Notes under the pieces: model-generated
Told to the model about the DNA's origin: nothing
The model's database searches: none
Seen by the model: only the letters and a program-made list of their open reading frames with translations
Position numbers and translations under genes: made by a program
Shown: positions 1 through 9,201 of the stretch, piece after piece
Layout: each line of letters opens with the position of its first letter
Numbering within the stretch: the first letter of the stretch is position 1
Source of the DNA: Clostridia bacterium
GTDB taxonomy: Bacteria > Bacillota > Clostridia > Oscillospirales > CAG-272
Length of the DNA stretch: 37,085 nt
Direction of reading: 5' to 3'
Assembly: GCA_017501005.1 (NCBI GenBank)
Contig: JAFVXT010000111.1
Span: 1-37,085, forward strand

Positions 1-2
1 CG

Positions 3-176
3 GGGCTCGGTCGGGTACACGCTTGGCTTGCATCAGAGGAATATGCAGACGGTGAAGGTGGGCTTGCGGTCATTCCTTTTTCCGAGACCGCAACCTATTT
101 GAAGCGTGTGCAGAATGCCGTTCCGATTTATCGGCGCATGATTGAAACGCAAAAGGAATCATTAAGCTCGCAATAA
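3..176 (+). CDS. C-terminal fragment of an unrecognised protein (5' end outside window)
   Basis: An open frame enters from the window start and ends at TAA 174-176, giving the last 57 residues of a protein. The visible part is soluble, with no membrane segment, and ends in a basic and polar helix-like stretch (LKRVQNAVPIYRRMIETQ). I do not recognise it. The ending is loosely like the Tyr/Arg-rich C-terminus of FGGY carbohydrate kinases, but no catalytic motif is present to test that. The frame is open throughout and stops 20 bases before the next start, next to that gene's ribosome site, so the two genes are probably cotranscribed. Confidence 0.6.
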   Translation, partial: GLGRVHAWLASEEYADGEGGLAVIPFSETATYLKRVQNAVPIYRRMIETQKESLSSQ

Positions 177-196
177 GCGAAGAAAAGGAGAGTTTT

Positions 197-1624
197 ATGT
201 ACGAAGCAACGAAGGATTCCGCCGAAAAAACGCGCGGACAACAACTGAAAGACGATCTCTTCTACCGTAAGAAAAACGTTTACGAAGAGAGCAATGCTGA
301 AAAGATCGGCGACATTTACGCATATGCTGACGGTTATATGCGCTATCTTGATGAATCGAAAACCGAGCGCGAAGCGGTGAAGGAAAGCATTGCCATGCTT
401 GAAAAAGCGGGCTACCGTGAATACCGTTTCGGCGATCCTCTTTCCGTCGGCGATAAGATCTACTACAATAACTGCAATAAGAGCTTAATCGCTTGCTTTA
501 TCGGCCGTGCCGATCTGCACCAATCGGGCATTCGCATCGTAGCGGCACACGTTGATTCGCCTCGCATCGACCTGAAGCAGAATCCGCTTTATGAAGAAGC
601 GGGTATGGGCTTTTTCAAAACGCATTATTACGGCGGTCTCAAAAAATACCAATGGACGGCCTTGCCGCTTGCTCTGCACGGTGTTGTTGTTCGTGCGGAC
701 GGCACGGAGGTATCTGTCAGAATCGGCGAGGATGAAAAGGATCCCGTTTTCTATATCAACGATCTTTTGCCTCATCTGGGGGCGGATCAGGGCAGTAAGC
801 CTCTTTCTTCCGCCATCGCAGGGGAAAACTTGAACATTTTGGTGGGCGGTCTTCCTTTTGCCGATGAAGCAGTCGACGAAAAAATCAAGCTGGGCGTTTT
901 GCATTATCTTTATGAAAAATACGGTATCACCGAATCTGATTTTGTCAGCGCGGAGCTTTGTGCAGTTCCTGCCTTCCGTGCGCGTGATATCGGCTTTGAC
1001 CGTGCGTTTATCGGTGCATACGGCCACGACGACCGTGTTTGCGCATACCCTGCGCTGACCGCCTTGATCGATAAAAAAGACGAAGAGCAGACTGTTATGG
1101 TCGTTCTGGCCGATAAAGAAGAAACGGGAAGCCAAGGAAATACAGGTATGCAATCCTGCATTCTTTCGGATATGATTGATGAGATTTCGCGCGCCTTCTC
1201 ACGTTCTCCCGCACGCGTGCGCAATGCCTCTCTTTGTCTTTCCGCCGACGTGAGTGCAGCATACGATCCCAATTTCGCGGAAGTTTACGAGCGTCGCAAC
1301 AGTGCGATGATTTCTTGCGGTACGACCATGTCCAAATACACGGGCGCGCGCGGAAAATCCGGCACGAACGATGCCTCGGCCGAAACTGTTGCTCGTATCC
1401 GTCAGATGCTGAATGCGCGCGGCGTGATGTGGCAGACCTCTGAGCTTGGCAAGGTTGACCAGGGCGGCGGCGGTACTGTTGCTATGTTTATTTCACGGAT
1501 GAATATCAAAACCGTGGACCTCGGTGTTGCCGTGATTTCCATGCACGCACCTTACGAAGTGATTTCCAAAGCAGATCTTTATACCATGAAAGAAGCCATA
1601 CTTGCTTTTTACGAAGAGCGCTGA
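197..1624 (+). CDS. M18-family aminopeptidase
   Basis: Cytoplasmic dinuclear-metal aminopeptidase of family M18 (aspartyl aminopeptidase / yeast aminopeptidase I type), which removes N-terminal residues from peptides during protein turnover. The 475-residue length fits the family. Expected metal and catalytic signatures are visible in order: AHVDSPR with H118 and D120, the catalytic Glu pair in DKEETGS at 308-309, GHDDR around 276-280, and a final His ligand in MHAPYE (H450). The long insert between HVD and the second half of the catalytic domain is typical of M18. The ATG at 197 follows a good ribosome site (AAGGAG, 185-190). Only 3 bases separate it from prfA, so the two are probably one transcript. 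Exact substrate preference cannot be read from the sequence. Confidence 0.93.
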   Translation: MYEATKDSAEKTRGQQLKDDLFYRKKNVYEESNAEKIGDIYAYADGYMRYLDESKTEREAVKESIAMLEKAGYREYRFGDPLSVGDKIYYNNCNKSLIACFIGRADLHQSGIRIVAAHVDSPRIDLKQNPLYEEAGMGFFKTHYYGGLKKYQWTALPLALHGVVVRADGTEVSVRIGEDEKDPVFYINDLLPHLGADQGSKPLSSAIAGENLNILVGGLPFADEAVDEKIKLGVLHYLYEKYGITESDFVSAELCAVPAFRARDIGFDRAFIGAYGHDDRVCAYPALTALIDKKDEEQTVMVVLADKEETGSQGNTGMQSCILSDMIDEISRAFSRSPARVRNASLCLSADVSAAYDPNFAEVYERRNSAMISCGTTMSKYTGARGKSGTNDASAETVARIRQMLNARGVMWQTSELGKVDQGGGGTVAMFISRMNIKTVDLGVAVISMHAPYEVISKADLYTMKEAILAFYEER

Positions 1625-1627
1625 CCT

Positions 1628-2698
1628 ATGCTGAATCAGTTGAAAAAGGCGGAACGGCGCTTTTCTGAGGTGGAAAGCGCGCTTGAAAATCCGGAAATTG
1701 CCACGGATAAAGATGCGTTTCGCGATTTGATGAAGGAATATAAATCGCTTGCACCCCTGATGGAGGAATACCGTGCTTATCAAAAGCACCGTGCGTCTCT
1801 TGAAGAGGCCGAGGCGATCCTTGCCGATCCGACGGCTGATCGAGAGCTGAAGGAGCTTGCTGAAGAAGAGGTTTTCCCGCTTCGAGATTTGTGTGAACAG
1901 CATACCGAACGCTTGAAAATCATGCTTCTCGATAAGGATCCGAACGACGATAAAAACGTTGTCATCGAGATCCGCGGAGGGGCGGGCGGCGAAGAAGCCG
2001 CGCTTTTTGCGTCGGTTTTGTACCGTATGTATTGCATGTATGCCGAAGCGGCAGGCTTTCGCGTTGAGGTGATGAACGTTAACAGAACCGAGCTTGGCGG
2101 CTGCAAGGAAGCAGTCTTTATGGTCATTGGAGAGGGGGCGTTTTCGCGGCTCAAATTCGAAAGCGGTGTGCACCGCGTTCAACGTGTGCCCGAAACCGAA
2201 ACGCAGGGAAGAATCCATACGTCCACGGCAACCGTGGCAGTTCTGCCCGAGGTTGAGGACGTGGAGATCGAGATCAATCCTGCCGATATCAGGATCGAAA
2301 GCTGCAAAAGCAGCGGTGCGGGCGGTCAGCACGTCAATAAAACCGAGTCGGCCGTTCGCCTCACACACCTTCCGACAGGAATGGTGATCGAATGTCAGGA
2401 GGAGCGCAGTCAGTTTAAAAACCGCGACAAGGCCATGAAGCTTTTGCGTGCGCGTCTTTACGATCTCAAGGCACGCGAGCAGCACCAAAAAATCGCGTCC
2501 GAGCGCAAGTCGCAAGTGGGAACCGGCGATCGAAGCGAACGCATTCGTACCTACAATTATCCGCAAGGCCGCGTGACCGATCACCGCATCGGTCTGACTC
2601 TTTATTCACTTGAAAACTTTTTGAACGGTGAGATCACGGCAATGCTGGAAGCCTTAATGACGGCTGATATTGCCGCGCGTCTCAAAGGAGAAAATTGA
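1628..2698 (+). CDS. prfA: Peptide chain release factor 1
   Basis: Class I release factor that reads UAA and UAG in the ribosomal A site and triggers peptidyl-tRNA hydrolysis. The GGQ hydrolysis motif is at residues 232-234 in the context SGAGGQHVNKTESAVRLTH. The stop-codon reading tripeptide is PET in VQRVPETETQGRIHTS, matching the PxT of RF1 rather than the SPF of RF2. The C-terminal signature TYNYPQGRVTDHRIG is intact, and 356 residues is normal. The gene starts 3 bases after the aminopeptidase stop and ends 3 bases before the Sua5-type gene. The methyltransferase gene prmC, which modifies the GGQ glutamine and often follows prfA in Bacillota, is not here. Confidence 0.98.
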   Translation: MLNQLKKAERRFSEVESALENPEIATDKDAFRDLMKEYKSLAPLMEEYRAYQKHRASLEEAEAILADPTADRELKELAEEEVFPLRDLCEQHTERLKIMLLDKDPNDDKNVVIEIRGGAGGEEAALFASVLYRMYCMYAEAAGFRVEVMNVNRTELGGCKEAVFMVIGEGAFSRLKFESGVHRVQRVPETETQGRIHTSTATVAVLPEVEDVEIEINPADIRIESCKSSGAGGQHVNKTESAVRLTHLPTGMVIECQEERSQFKNRDKAMKLLRARLYDLKAREQHQKIASERKSQVGTGDRSERIRTYNYPQGRVTDHRIGLTLYSLENFLNGEITAMLEALMTADIAARLKGEN

Positions 2699-2701
2699 TT
2701 C

Positions 2702-3772
2702 ATGCAAACGAAAATCGCGCATATCGATTCGCTTGATTCGCCCGAGGCTCAACGCTTGATTATGGAAGCGGGGGCAATGATTCGAGCGGGCGGACTTGTG
2801 GTTTTTCCCACCGAAACCGTCTACGGTCTTGGCGGTGACGCCACAAACCCTTCGGCTGCTTCCCGCATTTATGAGGCGAAGGGGCGCCCCTCCGATAATC
2901 CGTTGATCATTCACGTTGCCGATCCCGCGGATGCTGAAAAATATGCCTTTACGTGTCCGCTTTACGAAAAGTTGGCACGAGAATTGATGCCCGGCCCCTT
3001 GACGGTGATTTTACCCGTCCGTCAAACCATTCCGCAAAATGTAACGGCTTCGCTGCCTACGGTGGCGGTTCGCTGTCCCGAGCACCCGATCGCCCGTGCG
3101 CTGATTCGTGCGGCGGGTGTGCCGATTGCCGCACCGTCTGCCAATCTTTCGGGCTCGCCCTCGCCGACAAACGGCGCGCATGTCATCAAGGATATGAACG
3201 GCCGCGTGGATTTTATCATAGACGGCGGCTCGTCCGAAATCGGCTTGGAGTCCACCATCGTGAAGATCGAGGATGACGGTACGCTTCTTTTGCTTCGACC
3301 CGGCGGTATCACTGTTGAAAAGCTGACCGCACTCGGCTGCAAGGTCAAGGTGGCAAATGCTGTCACGGAAGGCATGAAGGAGGGAGAAACCGTACTTTCT
3401 CCCGGCATGAAATACAAGCATTATGCGCCCAAAGCATCACTCATTCTTTTAGACGGCGACAATGAAGGACGCGAAGCGTTCCTGAAAGAAAAGCTGAAAA
3501 GCTCATTGCAGGAAGGCAAAAAATGTGCTTTGCTTGCTTATAGTGAAGACTGCGCCGTCTATGCGCGACTTTTTCCCGATGCTCGCGTTTTTGATTTCGG
3601 TTCGCAAGCGAACGAGGAGGAGCAGGCCAAGCTTCTGTTTGCGCGTTTGCGCGAGACCGATGATTTTGATCTTGACGAGATCTATGCGCCTTTGCCGCGG
3701 CAAAGCGGCATGGGACTTGCGCTTTACAATCGTATGATCCGTGCGGCGGCACACCGCATTCTGCGTGTGTAG
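2702..3772 (+). CDS. L-threonylcarbamoyladenylate synthase (Sua5/YwlC type)
   Basis: Makes threonylcarbamoyl-AMP from threonine, bicarbonate and ATP, the first step of the t6A37 modification of ANN-decoding tRNAs. The N-terminal YrdC domain (about residues 20-205) shows GGLVVFPTETVYGLGGDAT, the KGRPSDNPLIIHV loop and SANLSGSPSPT. A C-terminal Sua5 domain follows the linker SPGMKYKHYAPKA (about 230-245). At 356 residues it is the long Sua5/YwlC form, not the short TsaC. prfA next to a Sua5-type gene is a common Bacillota arrangement. A TsaD-like gene lies 11.7 kb downstream, but it is a divergent paralogue (see 14440). Confidence 0.95.
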   Translation: MQTKIAHIDSLDSPEAQRLIMEAGAMIRAGGLVVFPTETVYGLGGDATNPSAASRIYEAKGRPSDNPLIIHVADPADAEKYAFTCPLYEKLARELMPGPLTVILPVRQTIPQNVTASLPTVAVRCPEHPIARALIRAAGVPIAAPSANLSGSPSPTNGAHVIKDMNGRVDFIIDGGSSEIGLESTIVKIEDDGTLLLLRPGGITVEKLTALGCKVKVANAVTEGMKEGETVLSPGMKYKHYAPKASLILLDGDNEGREAFLKEKLKSSLQEGKKCALLAYSEDCAVYARLFPDARVFDFGSQANEEEQAKLLFARLRETDDFDLDEIYAPLPRQSGMGLALYNRMIRAAAHRILRV

Positions 3773-3833
3773 CGTACAAACCATTTGACTAATATCGTCT
3801 GCTCGTGCGGACAAAGACATATAAGGAGGCTGT

Positions 3834-6029
3834 ATGGCAAAAAAGAAGACGAGAGAAATTGCACCGATCAAAGAGGCGGAGATTACCTTTCAGCCGATTA
3901 CCGAAACTCTCGAGAAAAACTATATGCCCTATGTTATGACCGTCATCATTTCGCGTGCAATTCCCGAAATTGACGGCTTCAAGCCCTCTCACCGTAAGAT
4001 CCTTTATACGATGTATACCATGGGACTTTTGACAGGGCCGCGTACCAAAAGTGCAAACGTTGTCGGTCAAACCATGCACTTAAACCCTCACGGCGACGCT
4101 TCGATTTACGAAACCATGGTGCGTCTGACGCGCGGAAACGAGGCACTTTTACATCCGTTCATTGATTCGAAGGGAAGCTTTGGTAAGCAATATAGCCAAA
4201 TGGCTTATGCGGCCGCCCGTTATACCGAAGTGAAATTGGATACATTCTGCCAGGAATTATTCCGCGGTATTGATAAGAATGCTGTGGATTTTGTGCCGAA
4301 CTATGACAACACGACAGAAGAGCCGACCTTGCTTCCAACCACCTTCCCGAATGTTTTGGTGTGTCCGAACTCGGGTATTGCCGTCGGAATGGCATCGTCA
4401 ATCTGTTCGTTCAATCTTGAAGAGATCTGTGACGGTACCATTGCGCTTCTGAAGAATCCGAACGTGTCGGTTGATCGTATGATGGATATCATCAAGGCTC
4501 CCGATTTTTCAGGCGGCGGTTTGCTGATCTATGACCGTGACGTAATGCGCTCGGTCTTTGAAAACGGTGTGGGAAGCATCAAATTGCGTGCGCGTTATTC
4601 CTACGACAAGGTCAATAACTGCATTGACATTCTGCAGATTCCTTATACGACCTCAAGTGAAGCCATCATGCGTAAGGTGGCAGAGCTGATCAAGGTTGGC
4701 AAGCTGAAGGAGATTTCCGATATCCGTGATGCCACCGACTTGAGCGGCTTCCGTCTGATTTTTGAATTGCGCAACAAGAGCATTGATCCCGACAAGCTGA
4801 TGGCCAAGCTTTATAAGCTGACCACACTCGAATGCAATTTTGACTGTAATTTCAACGTATTGATCAATGGCACACCTCGCGTGCTTGGCGTTGTCGATCT
4901 TCTGAAGGAATGGATTCTCTTCCGCATTCAGTGCTTCCGCCGTGAAATGACCTACGATCTGAAGAAAAAGCAGGACAAGCTCCATCTTTTGCTCGGTCTT
5001 GCCAATATTCTGCTTGATATTGATAAGGCTATTCGTATCATTCGTTCGACAGAGCACGAGGAAGAGGTCGTTCCCAACCTGATGGAAGGATTCTCGCTTT
5101 CCCAGATTCAGGCCGAATATATCGCGGAAATCAAGCTTCGTCACCTCAACCGCGAATATATTTTGAACAGAGTGAAGGAAATTGAAGGATTGCAGGCTGA
5201 TATTGCCAAGCTCGAAGAAATTTTGGCAGACGAGCTGAAAATCAAGGCTTGCATTGCCGATCAATTGCGTGAGATCAAAAAGAAATACGGCCAGCCCCGT
5301 AAAACGCAGATCATCGGCGCCGATGAAATCACCGTCGTTGCAAACGATGAAATGTTTGAAGAAAACTATGACGTCCGCGTACTGATGACGCGCGACGGAT
5401 ACTTCAAGAAGATCACCAAGGCTTCGCTGCGCGGAAACGACGAGCAGAAGCTGAAGGAGGGTGATGAGGTCGTTTATACCGACGACGTTGACAACAAGGC
5501 AGAGCTTTTGATTCTGACCGACAAAGCGCAGGCATATAAGTGCCGTGTCAGTGATTTTGATCCCGTGAAGGCTTCGGCACTCGGTGATTATCTGCCTGCC
5601 AAGCTGCAAATGGATGCGGACGAGCATCCGATCATGTGCAAAGCGCTTTATGAATATAACCCCAAGCATCAGATCGTGCTTGTCTTTAAAAACGGTAAAG
5701 CGGTGCGCGTTTCTGTTTCCAATTACTGGACGAAATCCAACAGACGCAAGCTTTCGCCCGCATTTTCCTCAGCATTTCCTGTTGCGGCGGCCCTTTATGA
5801 GAGCGAGCCCTTTGAGGTATTGCTTGTCAGTGATCAGAACCGCGCAATGGTGATCGATTCTTCCATGATTCCCATCAAGGCTACGAAGACCTCGCTTGGC
5901 GTGACTGTCTTTACCTTGAAGGGCAATCACGAGATTGTACGTGCCGAACGTTACGTGCCCGAAAGGTGCGCGGGCGCTGATAAGTGCCGTAAGAGAAAAA
6001 TTCCGTCAAACGGAACCCCCTTGAGCTGA
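3834..6029 (+). CDS. parC: Type IIA DNA topoisomerase subunit A, ParC-like
   Basis: Breakage-reunion subunit of a type II topoisomerase, which forms a tetramer with a ParE/GyrB-type ATPase subunit and passes one DNA duplex through another. The catalytic tyrosine is Y130 in AAARYTEVKL, preceded by GDASIYETMVRL and the quinolone-region-like segment. The tower domain and a coiled coil (about 430-490) follow. At 731 residues the C-terminal domain is short and I see no clear GyrA-box, so ParC is more likely than GyrA. The start ATG has AAGGAGG at 3822-3828. Its ATPase partner, often adjacent, is absent, so the subunit pairing is inferred. The last 25 residues are basic and Cys-containing. Confidence 0.85.
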   Translation: MAKKKTREIAPIKEAEITFQPITETLEKNYMPYVMTVIISRAIPEIDGFKPSHRKILYTMYTMGLLTGPRTKSANVVGQTMHLNPHGDASIYETMVRLTRGNEALLHPFIDSKGSFGKQYSQMAYAAARYTEVKLDTFCQELFRGIDKNAVDFVPNYDNTTEEPTLLPTTFPNVLVCPNSGIAVGMASSICSFNLEEICDGTIALLKNPNVSVDRMMDIIKAPDFSGGGLLIYDRDVMRSVFENGVGSIKLRARYSYDKVNNCIDILQIPYTTSSEAIMRKVAELIKVGKLKEISDIRDATDLSGFRLIFELRNKSIDPDKLMAKLYKLTTLECNFDCNFNVLINGTPRVLGVVDLLKEWILFRIQCFRREMTYDLKKKQDKLHLLLGLANILLDIDKAIRIIRSTEHEEEVVPNLMEGFSLSQIQAEYIAEIKLRHLNREYILNRVKEIEGLQADIAKLEEILADELKIKACIADQLREIKKKYGQPRKTQIIGADEITVVANDEMFEENYDVRVLMTRDGYFKKITKASLRGNDEQKLKEGDEVVYTDDVDNKAELLILTDKAQAYKCRVSDFDPVKASALGDYLPAKLQMDADEHPIMCKALYEYNPKHQIVLVFKNGKAVRVSVSNYWTKSNRRKLSPAFSSAFPVAAALYESEPFEVLLVSDQNRAMVIDSSMIPIKATKTSLGVTVFTLKGNHEIVRAERYVPERCAGADKCRKRKIPSNGTPLS

Positions 6030-6043
6030 TCAAACAAAAAATG

Positions 6044-6080
6044 GAACACCGATTGTCTATGGCAATCGGTGTTCTTTTTG
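6044..6080 (+). terminator. Rho-independent terminator after parC-like gene
   Basis: A perfect 12-bp inverted repeat (GAACACCGATTG / CAATCGGTGTTC) with a 7-base loop is followed by TTTTT. It lies 14 bases after the topoisomerase stop codon and separates that transcript from the sugar operon. Confidence 0.93.
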
Positions 6081-6107
6081 TATTTTTAAGCAAATACGTG
6101 TTAAACT
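6078..6107 (+). promoter_or_regulatory. Weak candidate promoter for the sugar operon
   Basis: TTGTAT (6078-6083) and TAAACT (6102-6107) are separated by 18 bases, just after the terminator. Both boxes are poor matches to the sigmaA consensus, which would suit an activated or inducible operon. The -35 overlaps the terminator T-tract. This is a tentative call. Confidence 0.35.
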
Positions 6108-6132
6108 ATCATTGAATTCAAAAAGGAGAAAA

Positions 6133-6145
6133 AGCGTTATACGCT
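6133..6145. promoter_or_regulatory. Small palindrome between Shine-Dalgarno and start codon
   Basis: AGCGT-TAT-ACGCT is a perfect 5-bp inverted repeat with a 3-base loop. It sits between the only Shine-Dalgarno (AGGAG, 6124-6128) and the ATG at 6155, which are 26 bases apart. Folding in mRNA would bring the ribosome site closer to the start. Alternatively it could be a half-size operator for a LacI-type sugar regulator. Confidence 0.45.
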
Positions 6146-6154
6146 CAAAAAATT

Positions 6155-7471
6155 ATGAAAAAAATCAGTTTTTTATTCCTTTTTCTTGCTTTGGTTTGTC
6201 TTTTGTGCTCGTGTAGCGGTAAAGAAGCGGATATTTATTTTTTGAATTTCAAGCCCGAAGTGGCGTCCGTTTACGATGAGATCGCTCGCGCCTATGAAGA
6301 TGAAACAGGCATCAAGCTCCGTGTGACAACAGCCGCATCGGGCACGTATGAGCAAACCTTAAAGAGTGAGATCAGTAAAAAAGAAGCACCGACCATTTTC
6401 CAGATCAACGGCCCCAAGGGCTATGCTGCGTGGAAGGATTACTGTGCCGATTTAAGCGATACGGCGCTTTATCAGCACCTGACCGACAAGTCAAGCGCGA
6501 TTCGTGACGGCGATGAGGTTTACGGCATACCTTATGTAGTGGAAGGGTATGGCATCATTTACAATAAAGCAATTACCGATCGGTATTTTTCCTTGCAGAA
6601 CCGTGCAACGACCGTGGAAAGCATGGAGAATATCAAGAATTTTGCAACCTTGAAGGCTGTTGTTGAGGATATGACAGCGCATAAAGAGGAGCTCGGCATT
6701 GACGGTGTTTTTGCCTGCACTTCGCTCAAGGCAGGCGAGGATTGGCGTTGGCAGACACATCTTGCCAATCTCCCCGTTTATTATGAATTTGAGAAAAACG
6801 AGATCGATTGGACGGTAGATGAGGATACGGACCGCATTGATTTCACCTTCAATCAGAATTTCAAGAATATCTTCGATCTTTATATTCAGAATTCTACGGT
6901 CAGCCCGACCTTGCTCGGCAGCTATCAGGTGGCCGATTCCATGGCAGAATTTGCAACAGGAAAATGCGCCATGGTGCAAAACGGCAACTGGGCATATTCG
7001 CAGATCAAGGAAGTGAGCGGCAACATTGTCAAGGAAGAGGACATTGCCTTCTTGCCCATCTATACAGGCGTGGAAAACGAAGAAACGCAAGGACTTTGCG
7101 TGGGTACCGAGAATTATCTGGCCATCAATAAAAACGCAAGCGAGGAGCAAAGAAAAAAGGCCGCTGATTTTCTGTACTGGCTCTTTTCGAGTGAAACCGG
7201 AAAGAAATTTGTTACGGAAAAGCTGGATTTCATTGCGCCCTTTGACACCTTTTCGGCGGACGAGCGTGTGAGCGATCCGCTTGGCAGATCGGTCAGCGAT
7301 TGGATGGCAAAGGAAGGGATCAAGCAAGTTCCGTGGAGCTTTACGGTTTTTCCGAGTGCCAATTTCAAAGAGGATTTCGGCTCGGCACTTTTGCGCTACT
7401 GCCAGGGGAAGATGACGTGGGAGCAGGTCGTAGCAACATTTAAGACGCGTTGGGCGGAGGAGGCTCGGTAA
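6155..7471 (+). CDS. Sugar ABC transporter substrate-binding lipoprotein
   Basis: Extracellular solute-binding protein (family 1, MalE/MsmE-like) that captures a sugar or maltodextrin and delivers it to the two permeases encoded next. Residues 1-20 form a lipoprotein signal peptide: Lys-Lys, a hydrophobic core, and a lipobox LCSC with C20 as the predicted lipidated cysteine. The mature part has the family's typical features, including IPYVVEGYGIIYNKA and the GKCAMVQNGNWAYSQI hinge region. The 438-residue length is typical. The Shine-Dalgarno is unusually far (26 bases) and is separated from the ATG by a small hairpin. No better in-frame start is available. The malQ gene at the end of the operon points to an alpha-glucan oligosaccharide ligand (inference). 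Confidence 0.93.
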   Translation: MKKISFLFLFLALVCLLCSCSGKEADIYFLNFKPEVASVYDEIARAYEDETGIKLRVTTAASGTYEQTLKSEISKKEAPTIFQINGPKGYAAWKDYCADLSDTALYQHLTDKSSAIRDGDEVYGIPYVVEGYGIIYNKAITDRYFSLQNRATTVESMENIKNFATLKAVVEDMTAHKEELGIDGVFACTSLKAGEDWRWQTHLANLPVYYEFEKNEIDWTVDEDTDRIDFTFNQNFKNIFDLYIQNSTVSPTLLGSYQVADSMAEFATGKCAMVQNGNWAYSQIKEVSGNIVKEEDIAFLPIYTGVENEETQGLCVGTENYLAINKNASEEQRKKAADFLYWLFSSETGKKFVTEKLDFIAPFDTFSADERVSDPLGRSVSDWMAKEGIKQVPWSFTVFPSANFKEDFGSALLRYCQGKMTWEQVVATFKTRWAEEAR

Positions 7472-7474
7472 GGA

Positions 7475-8320
7475 GTGAAGGATCAACTGAAGCGCTGGGG
7501 CGCAGTGTTTATTCTGCCGACCTTGATCGCGTTCGCAATTTCCTTTCTCGTGCCGTTCGTCATGGGCATCTATTTGTCATTTACAGATTTTACGACGGTG
7601 ACGAACGCCACCTTTGTCGGTGCGGATAATTATATCAAAGCCTTCACGGACAACAGCGATTTTCTGAATGCGCTTTGGTTTACCGTAAAATTCACGGTTG
7701 TGTCCGTGATCTCCATCAACGTGATTGCATTCCTTCTGGCCTATCTTCTGACGGGAAAAATCAAGGGAACCAATGCTTTCCGAACTGTATTTTTCATGCC
7801 GAACCTGATCGGCGGTATCGTTCTCGGATATATCTGGCAGCTGATCATCAACGGTATATTGGGCAGCTTTGGGTTGGATATCACGGTTGATGCCTCTTAC
7901 GGCTTTTGGGGACTTGTCGTTTTGATGAACTGGCAAATGGTTGGTTATATGATGATCATCTATATTGCCGCACTGCAAAACGTACCGCCCGAAATGCACG
8001 AGGTTGCCGCCATTGACGGCGCGAACAGGCGGCAAAGCCTGCGGCACGTCATTTTGCCTTTGGTGATGCCCGCCATCACAATTTGCACGTTTTTGACTCT
8101 GACGAACGCCTTTAAGGTTTTTGACCAGAACTATGCACTGACAGGCGGTGCCCCCGGCAAAGAAACCTCAATGCTTGCACTTGACATTTTCCGTACGTTC
8201 TACGGAAGCATTGGCAGAGAAGGCGTCGGACAGGCAAAGGCGGTGATCTTTTTCCTGATCGTTGCCTTGATCGCACTGCTGCAAATGAAGCTTTCCTCAC
8301 GTTTTGAAAAAGACGAATGA
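7475..8320 (+). CDS. Sugar ABC transporter permease, MalF/UgpA type
   Basis: Inner-membrane permease of a carbohydrate ABC importer, with about six transmembrane helices in 281 residues. The EAA loop that docks the ATPase is visible as EVAAIDGANRRQSLRHVILP (about residues 171-190). Translation starts at GTG 7475, three bases after the binding-protein stop, with GGAGGAGG at 7456-7463 inside the end of the upstream gene, which suggests translational coupling. Unlike E. coli MalF it lacks a large periplasmic insert, as is normal for Gram-positive sugar permeases of this group. Confidence 0.93.
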   Translation: MKDQLKRWGAVFILPTLIAFAISFLVPFVMGIYLSFTDFTTVTNATFVGADNYIKAFTDNSDFLNALWFTVKFTVVSVISINVIAFLLAYLLTGKIKGTNAFRTVFFMPNLIGGIVLGYIWQLIINGILGSFGLDITVDASYGFWGLVVLMNWQMVGYMMIIYIAALQNVPPEMHEVAAIDGANRRQSLRHVILPLVMPAITICTFLTLTNAFKVFDQNYALTGGAPGKETSMLALDIFRTFYGSIGREGVGQAKAVIFFLIVALIALLQMKLSSRFEKDE

Positions 8321-8362
8321 TTTGATAATTGATAAAAGCCGCCGAGGCGGTGAGGAGATAAA

Positions 8363-9196
8363 ATGGTAACACGTCATTCCTATCGATGGCTTGTATTTCT
8401 TTTATTGCTGATACTTGCCGTTCTTTTCATTGCACCGATTCTGATCGTGCTGATGAATTCCTTCAAGGGACAGTTTTCGATTTCGGGCGAGCCGTTCCGC
8501 TTGCCGACGAAGGAAACCTTTGTCGGACTTCTGAACTACCGAAACGGTATTGAAAAAATAGATTTTGTCAGCGCGTTTGCTTATTCGCTGTTTATCACCG
8601 TCGCTTCGGTTTCTGTCATCATTCTTTTTACGTCAATGGCGGCTTGGTATATTGTCAGGCGAAAAAGCTTTTTCACCAAATTCTTTTATCTGACGCTCGT
8701 TTTCAGCATGATCGTTCCGTTTCAGATGGTCATGTTTACAATGAGTAAAATTGCCAATGTTTTGAACCTTGAAAATCCCGTGGGGATCGTTTTGATCTAT
8801 CTCGGATTTGGTGCCGGCCTTTCGGTCTTTATCTTTTCGGGATTTGTTCGCTCCTTGCCGTATGCTTTGGAGGAAGCGGCAAGCATTGACGGCTGCAATC
8901 CGTGGCAAATGTTTTTCAAGATTATTTTTCCGATGATGAAGCCGACGGCCGTGACCGTGGCGATCCTGAACGCGATGTGGATATGGAACGACTATCTCTT
9001 GCCTTATCTTGTCATTGGCAGTAAGTACAAAACCATACCCGTCGCCATTCAGTATCTGCAGGGCGGTTACGGCTCGCGCGATATGGGTGCATTGATGGCC
9101 ATGCTTGTTCTGGCCGTCTTGCCGATCATTGTTTTCTATGCGTTTGCACAAAAATTCATTGTCAAGGGTGTGATCGCAGGGGCGGTCAAGGGGTGA
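8363..9196 (+). CDS. Sugar ABC transporter permease, MalG type
   Basis: Second permease of the importer, with six predicted membrane helices in 277 residues. The EAA motif is EEAASIDGCNPWQMFFKIIF (about 172-191), followed by the typical MMKPTAVTVAIL. The helix-rich C-terminus contains NDYLLPYLV, a common feature of MalG-like permeases. The ATG follows GAGGAG (8351-8356). No ATP-binding subunit is encoded in this operon, so the importer probably uses a shared ATPase of the MsmX/MsmK kind encoded elsewhere (inference from known Bacillota practice). Confidence 0.93.
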   Translation: MVTRHSYRWLVFLLLLILAVLFIAPILIVLMNSFKGQFSISGEPFRLPTKETFVGLLNYRNGIEKIDFVSAFAYSLFITVASVSVIILFTSMAAWYIVRRKSFFTKFFYLTLVFSMIVPFQMVMFTMSKIANVLNLENPVGIVLIYLGFGAGLSVFIFSGFVRSLPYALEEAASIDGCNPWQMFFKIIFPMMKPTAVTVAILNAMWIWNDYLLPYLVIGSKYKTIPVAIQYLQGGYGSRDMGALMAMLVLAVLPIIVFYAFAQKFIVKGVIAGAVKG

Positions 9197-9201
9197 GCAG
9201 A

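Noticed and set aside
1493..2584. Long antisense open frame opposite prfA
   Set aside because: It lies wholly opposite clear coding sequence, has no ribosome site and no recognisable domain; a shadow of codon usage.
3773..3833. Promoter before the ParC-like gene
   Set aside because: TTGACT at 3785-3790 has no suitable -10 box at 16-18 bases, so I do not call it.
4653..5669. Long antisense open frame opposite the topoisomerase gene
   Set aside because: Same reasoning: opposite a well-supported gene and with a composition typical of a shadow frame.
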